This document shows, piece after piece, positions 10,199 through 18,848 of a DNA stretch of 64,000 nucleotides. Location: NCBI GenBank assembly GCA_026388715.1, contig JAPLJF010000002.1:43305-107304 (forward strand), written 5' to 3'. This DNA is from Deltaproteobacteria bacterium (GTDB taxonomy: Bacteria > Desulfobacterota > Desulfobulbia > Desulfobulbales > Desulfocapsaceae). The translations under genes and the position numbers were made by a program. The number at the start of each line of letters is the position of its first letter. The stretch's first letter is position 1. The notes beneath the pieces were generated by a model. That model made no database searches and was not told where the DNA came from. It saw nothing but the letters and a program-made list of their open reading frames with translations.

Positions 10199-11011
10199 TT
10201 ATTTCGCATACTGATAACCAGCCAACATAAGCTCTGGTAAGGTGCCGACAATACCGGGTGTGAGCACTACCCCAGGTATGAGATGGTTGGTGAACTCTGC
10301 GGTCATCTGCGCGTGGGTGAGGCGGTCCGGATTAACCCCCTTTTGATGAAGGGATAGTGTCAACTCCCAAATCCCGTTGTGGCAGGCCAAAAAGACCGCC
10401 CCTCGTTTTTGGAGAACCGCAACGCTGTCGCCGCGGGGGGAAAAGACGCCATCCGGGTTTTCGAAATCCGCCGGGTTATCCTGGTCGGTCGGCACATCCT
10501 TAATGAAAACGTTGGTCTGGTATTTGTCCTTGGTAAGTTTGGAAAGCTGATATTTATCCCAGAGGAAATCGTCATAGAGCGCCAGATGCGCGGTGCCATG
10601 GGTAGCGGAGAGCGCTAAAAAATTCGGGTGTTTGAAGGACCAGATCTGGACATTCATGGAATTTCGCATCAGTTTCAGCCAAGGTCCCTCCAGATCGGTA
10701 TTATCCCAGACCTGTTTTGGGGCGCCGGCATACTGTAGGAGCTCATTTAACGCTTTTTCGTCCCATTGCGAGGGATCGGTCAGGATCATCGGCACCGTTT
10801 TGAAATCCCGCCGCCTGGGCGCCTTCTCCAGTCTGTTACTTAACTCTTTGAGCGTAACTGCCCCGGCAGGTAACAAGTCAGCCGGAGCACTGCTCATACC
10901 ACTGGCCCATGCCACGTGACCAGCGCCAACAGCCGCTAGACCTGCGCCGAGGCCAAGCATCATATTCTTCAGTGCCTCTCTGCGGCCCATCAAACCGTTT
11001 CGATCACTCAT
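10199..11011 (-). CDS. Tat-exported DsrE-like superfamily protein
   Basis: MGRREALKNMMLGLGAGLAAVGAGHVAWA signal; C-terminus FLACHNGIWELTLSLHQKG...LIPGVVLTPGIVGTLPELMLAGYQYAK is DsrE-like. Confidence 0.6.
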   Translation of the reverse strand: MSDRNGLMGRREALKNMMLGLGAGLAAVGAGHVAWASGMSSAPADLLPAGAVTLKELSNRLEKAPRRRDFKTVPMILTDPSQWDEKALNELLQYAGAPKQVWDNTDLEGPWLKLMRNSMNVQIWSFKHPNFLALSATHGTAHLALYDDFLWDKYQLSKLTKDKYQTNVFIKDVPTDQDNPADFENPDGVFSPRGDSVAVLQKRGAVFLACHNGIWELTLSLHQKGVNPDRLTHAQMTAEFTNHLIPGVVLTPGIVGTLPELMLAGYQYAK

Positions 11012-11085
11012 CATTCTCTCCTTTAAAAAAGTTAATAATCTCATACGCTACACTCGTGATAAACATAAAAATCTCGAGAGCTTTC

Positions 11086-12534
11086 TTATACCGCCACAAA
11101 GGCGCCCCTGAGCTCTGCGTAAAGGGGGCGGTGACCGGCCAGGTATGTCCGCAGTGCATCTATGATATGTTCCGACCGGTTTTCACGATTACGGCCGTAT
11201 TTCTGAGGGACCCCTTGCAGAGTGACGAATGCCGCTGTGTAGTATTGGCCGGGCTGCACCTCTTCATTGCCTGCAAATAATTTTTGAATACGCTGACCTG
11301 AAGGGTTCTCTATCTTGAAGTAGACATTAAGACCGAGACAGCGCTTGACATACCCTCCCATCTGCTGGTACGGGTCGCACGAAAACGTCCTTTTGAGATT
11401 CTCCTCCAGCATCTCCTTGAGTTCCTCTCCCGTTAACTCTACTGTGGAGACAGGCGGATTCATGGGGATTATGTTGTAAAGGTCATTCAAGGTTATCTTC
11501 CCCGGAACTATCGGTGCGCCGTAGCGCCAGCCGTTAGAAAATGCCAATTGCGCACCGGTGCTTTCGAGTAAAGCCTGAAGGAGGAAATTGTCCATAGTGG
11601 CCTCCAGGGTTGTTCCCCGGTTGAGCGCGGTGGCAGTTTCACCGACAACCTCTGAGAGGTCATTCGTATAGGGTGCGAGTGCCTGTCTTACCAGGTCATC
11701 CACTATGGGATCAGGTCGTATAGCTGCTTCGACCTCAATCAACCGGTGCCGGTAATCGACGATTTATCCGCCCTCCACCTCCAGATCCAGGCGGCCTAAA
11801 AAAGAACCATGGCAACCTGACTGGATTACAATAGTTTTCCCATTGAGAACCGCATTGTAAAGGCGGTTATGGGTATGGCCGCTGAGACAAACATCTATGC
11901 CGTGCACCTCGGATAAAAGCTTCATTTCCTGAGGAAATCCAAGGTGCGAGACCAAAACGATTAAGTCCACCTTTTCCTGAGTGCGTAACATATCGATGAT
12001 CGGCGGAAGTTCGTCTTTACCCAGGGTAAAGGAGATGCCTTCGCTGTAAGAAGGCGGCATGGTCTTGTCCACGATATTTGAGGCGATCCCCACAAGGCCG
12101 ATCCGTAATCCGCCAATCTCTTTTATGATATACGACCGATAGACCGGCTTCTTTGTCCCTTTATCATAGACATTGTTGGCCAGCATCGGATAATTCAGTT
12201 CAGCGACCCGCTGGTTAAATACCTTCGGACCATAAGCAAATTCCCAGTGGGCTGTCATGGCATCAAGTCCCAACGAATTCAAGATAGGGATCAAAGCCTG
12301 TCCCTGCGTGTCCAAGGCGGGATAGGTGCCGTGGAGGGTATCACCGCAGTCGCAAAAGAGTGTGCGTCCCTGGCTCTCAGCCCGAATCTGTTTTACAATC
12401 GTGGCGATGCGTGCGTAACCTCCCGCTGGACGGTATACTGCGTGGTCGCCCTGCCAGAACATCTCCTGGTGTAAATCAAAATAGGCATGGCTGTCGTTCA
12501 TTTGAATTATTGAAAGTATCTTTCTGCTTTTCAT
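11086..12534 (-). pseudogene. Second SoxB/UshA-like phosphoesterase paralog interrupted by one in-frame TAA
   Basis: Two ORFs in the same frame (11764..12534, 11086..11742), colinear with 3694..5142 (482 codons, no indels); CAA (Gln257) of the other copy is TAA at 11764-11766. Confidence 0.9.
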
Positions 12535-12554
12535 TTTTTTCTCTTTCCTTTCAA

Positions 12555-12815
12555 TCAGGCTGACGCCGCGTCCTTCATGATTTTGACAATCGTGTCCTCC
12601 ACTTCCTGCGCCACCCCTGCCAGTGGCGGCGCATTGAACATCGCCAGTAAAGTGGTTGGCTTCAAAGTAGCGAGAATGGTTTTACCGCCCTTCTTCGCCA
12701 TGGACTCTTTGAGGTTGTGAACCTGCATAACGCTAAAGTGATTGGCCTGAACGGCGACTTCCAAGACAGTTGCCGCTTCCCTCACGGTTTTGTCAGTGGA
12801 TACTTTGATCAGCAT
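12555..12815 (-). CDS. DUF302 family protein
   Basis: LEVAVQANHFSVMQVHNLKESMAKKG...ILATLKPTTLLAMFNAPPLAGVAQEVEDTIVKIM pattern. Confidence 0.6.
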   Translation of the reverse strand: MLIKVSTDKTVREAATVLEVAVQANHFSVMQVHNLKESMAKKGGKTILATLKPTTLLAMFNAPPLAGVAQEVEDTIVKIMKDAASA

Positions 12816-12869
12816 AGGTTTCCTCGCATGTTTAACGGTTCACTTCACCGGCGGGTCGTGAACGCACCA

Positions 12870-12995
12870 TTATTTTTTGGATAGCTTGTTAATTGCGACG
12901 ACCAGCAGGACCACCACCAGTACGCCGATCACCATCAAAATCCACATCCCTCCGCCCGCCCATCCGCCCATCCATCCGTTTGTATGCATCATCAT
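12870..12995 (-). CDS. Small single-TM glycine/tryptophan-rich membrane protein, 41 aa (not in ORF track)
   Basis: MMMHTNGWMGGWAGGGMWILMVIGVLVVVLLVVAINKLSKK with AAAGGAG upstream. Confidence 0.6.
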   Translation of the reverse strand: MMMHTNGWMGGWAGGGMWILMVIGVLVVVLLVVAINKLSKK

Positions 12996-13103
12996 AAAAC
13001 TCCTTTGGTTGTCGTTGCGCTGCGACTGGCCCACCACCGGGCAAACAGGAACGTGAGTGGGGGCAGAGCAACGTCATTTGCAGTAGCGGCCACAGGCCCG
13101 CCA

Positions 13104-13820
13104 TTAGCCGGCGTTCTGCAGGGCAAATTCCCAGTTGATCAGCTTGTCGAGCACGGCGTTTACATAGTCGGCACGGCGATTCTGATAAACGAGATAATAG
13201 GCATGCTCCCATACATCAATGGTAAGCAGTGGCTTTACGCCTGTTGTCAAAGGGGTATCGGCATTGGCGGTCTTTACTACCTTGAGCTTATCGCCATCAA
13301 GAACAAGCCAGGCCCAGCCACTCCCGAACTGTGAAACGGCCGCGCTGGCAAGCTCCTTCTTGCAGGCGTCGACGCTGCCGAAGGATGACTCGATTCTCTG
13401 CTTGAGTGCGGCAGGCGGTTCGCCGCCGCCCTTTGGTTTCATGCTGTTCCAGTAGAAGGTGTGGTTCCAGATTTGCGCCGCATTGTTGAAGATTGCGCTT
13501 TTTTCACGCCGTCCTGCGGTACCGGTAATAATCTTCTCCAATGACAGGTCGGCGTATTCTGTTCCGCCGATAAGCTTGTTCAGGTTGTCCACATAGGTTT
13601 TGTGATGTTTCCCGTAATGAAAACTGATCGTGCGGGCTGTTATGACCGGTTCCAATGCGTTCTCACCATAAGGGAGAGGGGGTAAGACATGGGGTGATGC
13701 TGCCTGTGCAGTCCTGGAAAGACCGCCCATTGCGAGCCAGGCAGCGGTGCCAGCAGATGCAATAAGAAAACTGCGACGATCAAGCACGGTTGAAGAATTG
13801 GTTGTGTCTTGTTTGTTCAT
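13104..13820 (-). CDS. Fe/Mn superoxide dismutase with Tat signal peptide
   Basis: [21 protein letters not shown] signal; SOD motifs [45 protein letters not shown]. Confidence 0.9.
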   Translation of the reverse strand: MNKQDTTNSSTVLDRRSFLIASAGTAAWLAMGGLSRTAQAASPHVLPPLPYGENALEPVITARTISFHYGKHHKTYVDNLNKLIGGTEYADLSLEKIITGTAGRREKSAIFNNAAQIWNHTFYWNSMKPKGGGEPPAALKQRIESSFGSVDACKKELASAAVSQFGSGWAWLVLDGDKLKVVKTANADTPLTTGVKPLLTIDVWEHAYYLVYQNRRADYVNAVLDKLINWEFALQNAG

Positions 13821-13976
13821 ATCGGTCTCCTTACAGTTGGTGGGGGATGATGTATAACATTGGCAGGCTTGATTGTTAGAAGTCGCGACCACCTGCATGA
13901 ATCGCTACGCGTGGTGAGTATGTCACTGGCCCGACTGCACAGTCGGTGGCGCCTGAATGGTCGTTGCCAAGCGACC

Positions 13977-14403
13977 TTAGGCGTTGAGGAATGCCAGCAG
14001 GTCGGCGTTGAGCTGGTCTTTGTGCTTGTATGCGAGACCATGGGGTGCGCCCGCGTAGATCTTCACGGTCGCGCCCTTGCCAGCTTCGCTGAGCGGAGGA
14101 GCGCGTCGCCGATCGGCACGATCGGTCGTCGTCGCCATGGACGATTAGCGTCGGCACGTCGAATTTCTTGAGGTCGTCAGCATAGGTGTCCATCTCGTTG
14201 CCACTTCAGGGCTGGCTCGACCGCCCATGGCCGCGAAGGTCATGGGCAATGCAGCGATAGCCGTTGGCGGCCAGGAACAGCATCTGAGCCTCCCCCAGCT
14301 ATCCGCAACTGAGGGGCCAGCCGTGGCTGAACACCACAGGCTGTCCTGTGCCCCAGTCCTTGTAATAGATCTGCGTACCGTCTTTCGTTGTAATTGTGCT
14401 CAT
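13977..14403 (-). pseudogene. Truncated, frameshifted alpha/beta hydrolase (haloperoxidase type)
   Basis: N-terminus [32 protein letters not shown] and C-terminal [15 protein letters not shown] parts match the intact copy at 30241..31065; about 400 nt missing internally. Confidence 0.8.
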
Positions 14404-14490
14404 TGTTTGCCGTCTTTGTCGCTTACATCCACGACGCCCGTGTCTTGTCTGATATCCGCTACTTTCAAAAGCACCTGGCCGCCTCTCCTG
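14400..14490 (-). pseudogene. KatE C-terminal remnant
   Basis: [26 protein letters not shown] matches [29 protein letters not shown] of KatE at 26186..28294. Confidence 0.75.
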
Positions 14491-14504
14491 CAGACAGACC
14501 AACA

Positions 14505-14590
14505 TTGGTTTTACCAGCCGTACGGTCTCCAGGTCCAACTCTTTGGTATACTTGCAGTATGGTCCTTTTCCATTTCGACACCTCCGTTTA
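14505..14590 (-). mobile_element. Possible IS3-family orfA N-terminal remnant
   Basis: [17 protein letters not shown] resembles the KYTKEFKLEAVRLV start of IS3-type OrfA. Confidence 0.35.
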
Positions 14591-14659
14591 TCAGTCATTA
14601 TAAACTTTGGTGTCCATTCTTTTCACCTGCCTCAGGAAGACGCGCCAGTGTAGGGAAAA

Positions 14660-14890
14660 CCGAATACATTGTCACGATTCATCGTTGCGATGTATTTGAG
14701 GGCTTCCTGTCATGTCAGAGGAACTTCAGCCATATTGGCATTTTTTGCCCATACGAGTCTCGTCAACCTATCGAGAACCGTATCGTCAAGGACCTCGAAT
14801 CGTGGTGCAGGCCAAGACACGCCGCTCCTGAAGTCCGCGTCCTGGCCGCCCCCGATGCAATCGATAGTGAGGCCCCTCTATCCCCTTGCT
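14660..14890 (-). pseudogene. DUF1566-like domain remnant
   Basis: CIGGGQDADFRSGVSWPAPRFEVLDDTVLDRLTRLVWAKNANMAEVPLT*QEALKYIATMNR has DUF1566 repeat character with an internal TGA. Confidence 0.5.
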
Positions 14891-14901
14891 TCCTGGCCTG
14901 C

Positions 14902-16893
14902 TTATTTCTTTTTCTGCGCTGCCTTTATTGGCTGGAACGGTCCGTACTGATGCTGTTCCTGAGAAAAATCATCCGCATAGGGTGGATACGGGCAGTCCAC
15001 CGCTTTTTTCTCCAGTTTCGGATAGTCCTTCTCCAGTCCGCTCATCTGCGGCCGCTCCTTGGAGCTGAGATAGGCGGCGACATCGTAGGTGTCTTCATTG
15101 GTGATTGCCGGCTGGTTCCACACCGTTCCCAGCGGCATGTTGCTGTGAATAAACGCGGCGGTGGTCAACAGCCGGTTCATTCCCGCTCCATTGTTATAGC
15201 TGTTTGCTCCCCAGAGCGTCGGGGCGACATGGCTGCCCGAACCTCCGGCCGACATTGACTGATAGCCGTCCCCATTTTTGCCATGGCACGACATGCAGAA
15301 CCGGTTGTACACTTCTTCGCCTTTTTTCACATCGGCCCTGTGGTTCGGACCTTCGTATTTGGGTGTTACCAGGCCAAAAACATCCTTGGGCATGTCTTTC
15401 GACAACCAGTTCACGTAGGCGACCATTGCCTTCATCTCCCTGCTGTCGGCAGCCATTGCCTTGCCGTTCAGGCTGCGCTCGAAACAGCCGTTAATCCGCT
15501 GCTCAAGACTCTGCACCTGGTCTTCGCGGCCTCGGTATTGGGGGTATGTCTGGCTAACCCCCATCCAGGGGAGTCCGAACTGCTTGGTGCCGTTATCCAG
15601 GTGGCAGCTCGTGCAGTTCAGGACATTTCCGGAAAAACGCATTTTCTCATCCTTCACTTCAGAGCCGAGCTGCGCATACGTATCGGTTAAAAGCAGTGCG
15701 CCGTAACGGATGAGATCACCTTCCTCTCCCTGGGGAATATTCTTCAACAGTGGCGGTACCCAGGCGGCAGAAGATCCTTTTCCCTCTATTGGCGGCGCGG
15801 TGGTGCGCTCCGCATCGGCCAGCGTGGTCAAAAATCTGAGGATATTGTTGATTTCTTCGTCCTTTAGTTTCTTGTCCAACTGCAAGTAACCCATTTGATC
15901 CACTGCCGCCGCCAGGTTGCCCACCTCACCGTCATGGAAATAAGGGGCGGAAAGGGTGACATTGCGCAGCATGGGAACCTTGAAGACATATTTATCACTT
16001 TCCAGGTTGGTGACCTTAAAGCGTCCAGGATCCTTGTCGTTAGTGTACTTATGGAACACACCTATTTTCTGGAAGGTCATCCCGCCCAGATTGGGGCCGT
16101 TGTGGCACTGCACGCAACCGACATTGATAAAGGTACGCATCCCTTCCATTTCCTGCCCGGTGAGGGCCTGTTTGTCCCCGGCCATGAACCGGTCGAAGCG
16201 GCCCCGGCTTATCAGCGTTCGTTCAAAGGCGGCAACCGCTTTGGCAAAGTTGTCGAAAGTCACGGGGTCTTTCTCGCCGGGAAAGGCCTTTTTGAAATCA
16301 GCGGGATACTCAGGTATGCCTTTCAGCCGTTCGGCCACCGCTTCACCATTGGGCATGCCCATTTCAATGGGGTTGAGAGGGGGCCCCTGAGCCTGATCTT
16401 TCAGAGTGGCCGCGCGTCCGTCCCAGAACTGCGCAATCTGGAAACCGGCATTCATGGTTGGCGGATCGTTGCGGTCGCCAGATTTTCCTATCGCGCCTTT
16501 GCCGGTCTTGAGATTGTCCACGCCTGCGCCTTTGTTGTCAATGGGATGGCAAGAGTTGCAGGATTGGGTTTTGTTGATCGAAATGGCTTCCTCGAAATAG
16601 AGTTTCTCCCCCAGCGCAATCATGGCGGGGGTGTCCTGCTCACTCCCCGGCATGGTTGCAGGAAGTTTGCCGAAAAGCGCCTGCGCCTGCATCAGCAGCA
16701 CACCATCTGGGGTGCCGGGTACCGCTTTGATTGTGCACGAGGCATCCACTACCTGGCTCTTGGCCGCTTTTTTGGGTGTTTCCTTTGTGGATTTGGCAGA
16801 GGCCTGCGAGATCAGATTACCCCCCATATCGTAAAAAATTAGTGCGCTCAGCCCCGTTATCAAAAAAACGGCTGGTCCTAGCTTTTTTCGCAT
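14902..16893 (-). CDS. Tetraheme fusion: di-heme cytochrome c peroxidase (CCP/MauG) domain + TsdA-like thiosulfate dehydrogenase domain
   Basis: Single ORF with CNSCH, CVQCH, CTSCH, CMSCH. N-half: MIALGEKLYFEEAIS..PPTMNAGFQIAQFWDGRA..APYFHDG (CCP). C-half: NCTSCHLDNGTKQFGLPWMGVSQTYPQYRGREDQVQSLEQRINGCFERSLNGKAM..MVAYVNWLS and PTLWGANSYNNGAGMNRLLTTAAFIHSNMP (TsdA). Confidence 0.85.
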   Translation of the reverse strand: MRKKLGPAVFLITGLSALIFYDMGGNLISQASAKSTKETPKKAAKSQVVDASCTIKAVPGTPDGVLLMQAQALFGKLPATMPGSEQDTPAMIALGEKLYFEEAISINKTQSCNSCHPIDNKGAGVDNLKTGKGAIGKSGDRNDPPTMNAGFQIAQFWDGRAATLKDQAQGPPLNPIEMGMPNGEAVAERLKGIPEYPADFKKAFPGEKDPVTFDNFAKAVAAFERTLISRGRFDRFMAGDKQALTGQEMEGMRTFINVGCVQCHNGPNLGGMTFQKIGVFHKYTNDKDPGRFKVTNLESDKYVFKVPMLRNVTLSAPYFHDGEVGNLAAAVDQMGYLQLDKKLKDEEINNILRFLTTLADAERTTAPPIEGKGSSAAWVPPLLKNIPQGEEGDLIRYGALLLTDTYAQLGSEVKDEKMRFSGNVLNCTSCHLDNGTKQFGLPWMGVSQTYPQYRGREDQVQSLEQRINGCFERSLNGKAMAADSREMKAMVAYVNWLSKDMPKDVFGLVTPKYEGPNHRADVKKGEEVYNRFCMSCHGKNGDGYQSMSAGGSGSHVAPTLWGANSYNNGAGMNRLLTTAAFIHSNMPLGTVWNQPAITNEDTYDVAAYLSSKERPQMSGLEKDYPKLEKKAVDCPYPPYADDFSQEQHQYGPFQPIKAAQKKK

Positions 16894-16910
16894 AATCAAT
16901 CCTCCTTTGT

Positions 16911-17084
16911 TTAACAGATATTTTTCGTTGACGTTGGCACCCATACCTTCTAATCGTTATCTGTCAAAGCATATCACCTCCCTTCAACAATGCTTAAAAT
17001 CAGAGTTGAATTTTTCGATTAAGGTTGGATTTTTTCAAGGTCACTCCGTGACTTTGGCCTAATGTTATCCTTCAGCGCCGCGCC
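16911..17084 (-). promoter_or_regulatory. Upstream region shared with 20249..20423
   Basis: About 174 bp visibly similar to the region upstream of the second peroxidase gene. Confidence 0.6.
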
Positions 17085-17176
17085 ACTTGCGCCCCGTCCG
17101 TTGCTGGTGTTGAATGGCCGACCGGTATGTTTTTCCGTACCGGCGCCACCAGCCAGGAGGCACCGGTACGGCGACC

Positions 17177-17558
17177 TCAGGTCTTAAGGAACGCCAGCAG
17201 GTCAGCGTTGAGCGGGTCTTTGTGCGTGTATGTGAGGCCGTGGGGTGCGTCTGCGTAGATTTTCAGGATCGCGTCCTTGATCAACTTCGCTGAGCGAAGA
17301 GCCGCGGCGCCGATCGGTACGATCTGGTCGCCGTTGCCGTAAAGGATCAGCGTCGGCACGTCGAACTTCTTGAGGTCTTTGGTGAAGTCCGTTTCAGAGA
17401 ACGCCTTGATGCAGTCGAAAGTGTTCTTGCGACCGGCCTGCATCTATTGGAGCCAAAACGAGTCGATCATGCCCTGCGAAATCTTGGTGTCGGGCCTGTT
17501 GGACCCGAAGAACAGGCCGCTGGCGAGATTTTTGTAAAGCTTGCGACCGCTCAGGCTG
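17177..17558 (-). pseudogene. C-terminal half of alpha/beta hydrolase (second degenerate copy) with internal TAG
   Basis: [47 protein letters not shown]... aligned with the intact copy at 30241..31065; abuts the SOD stop codon at 17562. Confidence 0.85.
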
Positions 17559-17561
17559 CCA

Positions 17562-18188
17562 TCAACCAAGGTTTTCTGCCGCGAAATCCCAATGAATCAG
17601 TTTATCCAGCACTGCGTTGACATAGTCCGCTCGTCGGTTCTGGTAATCCAGGTAGTATGCGTGTTCCCACACATCGATGGTCAACAACGGTTTCATGCCG
17701 GTGGTCATAGGCACCTCTGCATTGGCGGTCTTGACCACCTTGAGCTTGTTGCCATCCAGCACGAGCCACGCCCAGCCGCTGCCGAACTGGGCCATTGCCG
17801 CAGTCGCCAACTCCTTTTTGCATGCATCCAAGGTGCCGAAGGAAGCCTCGATCTTTTGCTTTAACACTGCGGGCGGTTCACTACCGCCCTTCGGCCTCAG
17901 ACTGCGCCAGTAAAACGTGTGGTTCCAGGTTTGTGCCGCATTATTGAAGATCGCGGTTTTGTCAGCTTTGCCGGCTGTCTCGGTGATGATTTTTTCCAAC
18001 GGCAGGTCCGCAAACTCCGTTCCTGCTACCAGCTTGTTCAGGTTATCGACATATCCCTTGTGATGCTTGCCGTAGTGGAAGCCAATCGTATTTGCGGAGA
18101 TTACGGGGGTCAGCGCGTTATCCGCATAGGGCAGGGCTGGCAGGGCAACATGCGAAGCTGCACTTTCAATCTTGTTATTGCTCATCAT
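17562..18188 (-). CDS. Fe/Mn superoxide dismutase (second copy, no signal peptide)
   Basis: [48 protein letters not shown]. Confidence 0.9.
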   Translation of the reverse strand: MMSNNKIESAASHVALPALPYADNALTPVISANTIGFHYGKHHKGYVDNLNKLVAGTEFADLPLEKIITETAGKADKTAIFNNAAQTWNHTFYWRSLRPKGGSEPPAVLKQKIEASFGTLDACKKELATAAMAQFGSGWAWLVLDGNKLKVVKTANAEVPMTTGMKPLLTIDVWEHAYYLDYQNRRADYVNAVLDKLIHWDFAAENLG

Positions 18189-18389
18189 TTTTCCTCCTAT
18201 GTGGTGAGGTAACAGCCGAACAGTGCAATAAGGGGGGATTTTGTTCATCATATAACCCCCTATGAGTGGATGGAATTGCCACTTATTCTTGTATTATTGA
18301 ACTATGGACAATTAACCCGTTTTTTGTCCGCTTATTGTCTTTTTATCTAGTTTTTTCCATATTCTTATCTGATCGTATCGCGATAGGAT

Positions 18390-18494
18390 ATGGGAAGTCA
18401 AAAGAAAAATAAACCGAAATTTCTCCCGAATCCCGGCCTCAAACCCATAGATCAGGTGAGCGAGGTGCTCTGGAAAGAGGTAAAAAAAGATTAA
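18390..18494 (+). pseudogene. N-terminal remnant of a tyrosine/integron-type integrase, truncated at a 180-bp-element copy
   Basis: MGSQKKNKPKFLPNPGLKPIDQVSEVLWKEVKKD* resembles the N-terminus of environmental IntI-like integrases; its stop overlaps the element boundary. Confidence 0.45.
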
Positions 18495-18645
18495 GAGCTT
18501 GTCCGTAAATAAATTTTTGGTGCTCGCATCCGGCTTTTGGCCGTCTTTGATCGCTCCTCAATCGCAAAATCCTCGCCGTAGCGCTGCTACGGCTGCGGTT
18601 TTACTCAATCGTCTCGGCCAAATTCGTCTCAAAATCCGGCGCGTC
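18495..18645 (+). repeat. 180-bp TIR element, copy A (right end missing)
   Basis: Starts GAGCTTGTCCGTAAATAA after TAA; internal sequence matches 47159..47338. Confidence 0.85.
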
Positions 18646-18848
18646 CGCGTGCTCAACAGTCAAGGTCACCGACGCGCAGCCCTTGAGTTTCACGCAACTA
18701 CTCTCCACTTCCCCCGCGCATGCGCTTGACCCTGTGGTGAGGCCTACCGACTGAAAAGATACATAAAACATCTCTTTTCAGAGATAGGCCTCGCTTGGAA
18801 TCGGGACATCATACAGAGCGTCCATCATTCAGACAAGCTGAACCAGTC

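Noticed and set aside
11764-11766. Selenocysteine or pyrrolysine recoding of the stop in the SoxB-like copy
   Set aside because: Codon is TAA, whereas Sec uses TGA and Pyl uses TAG; the paralog has Gln
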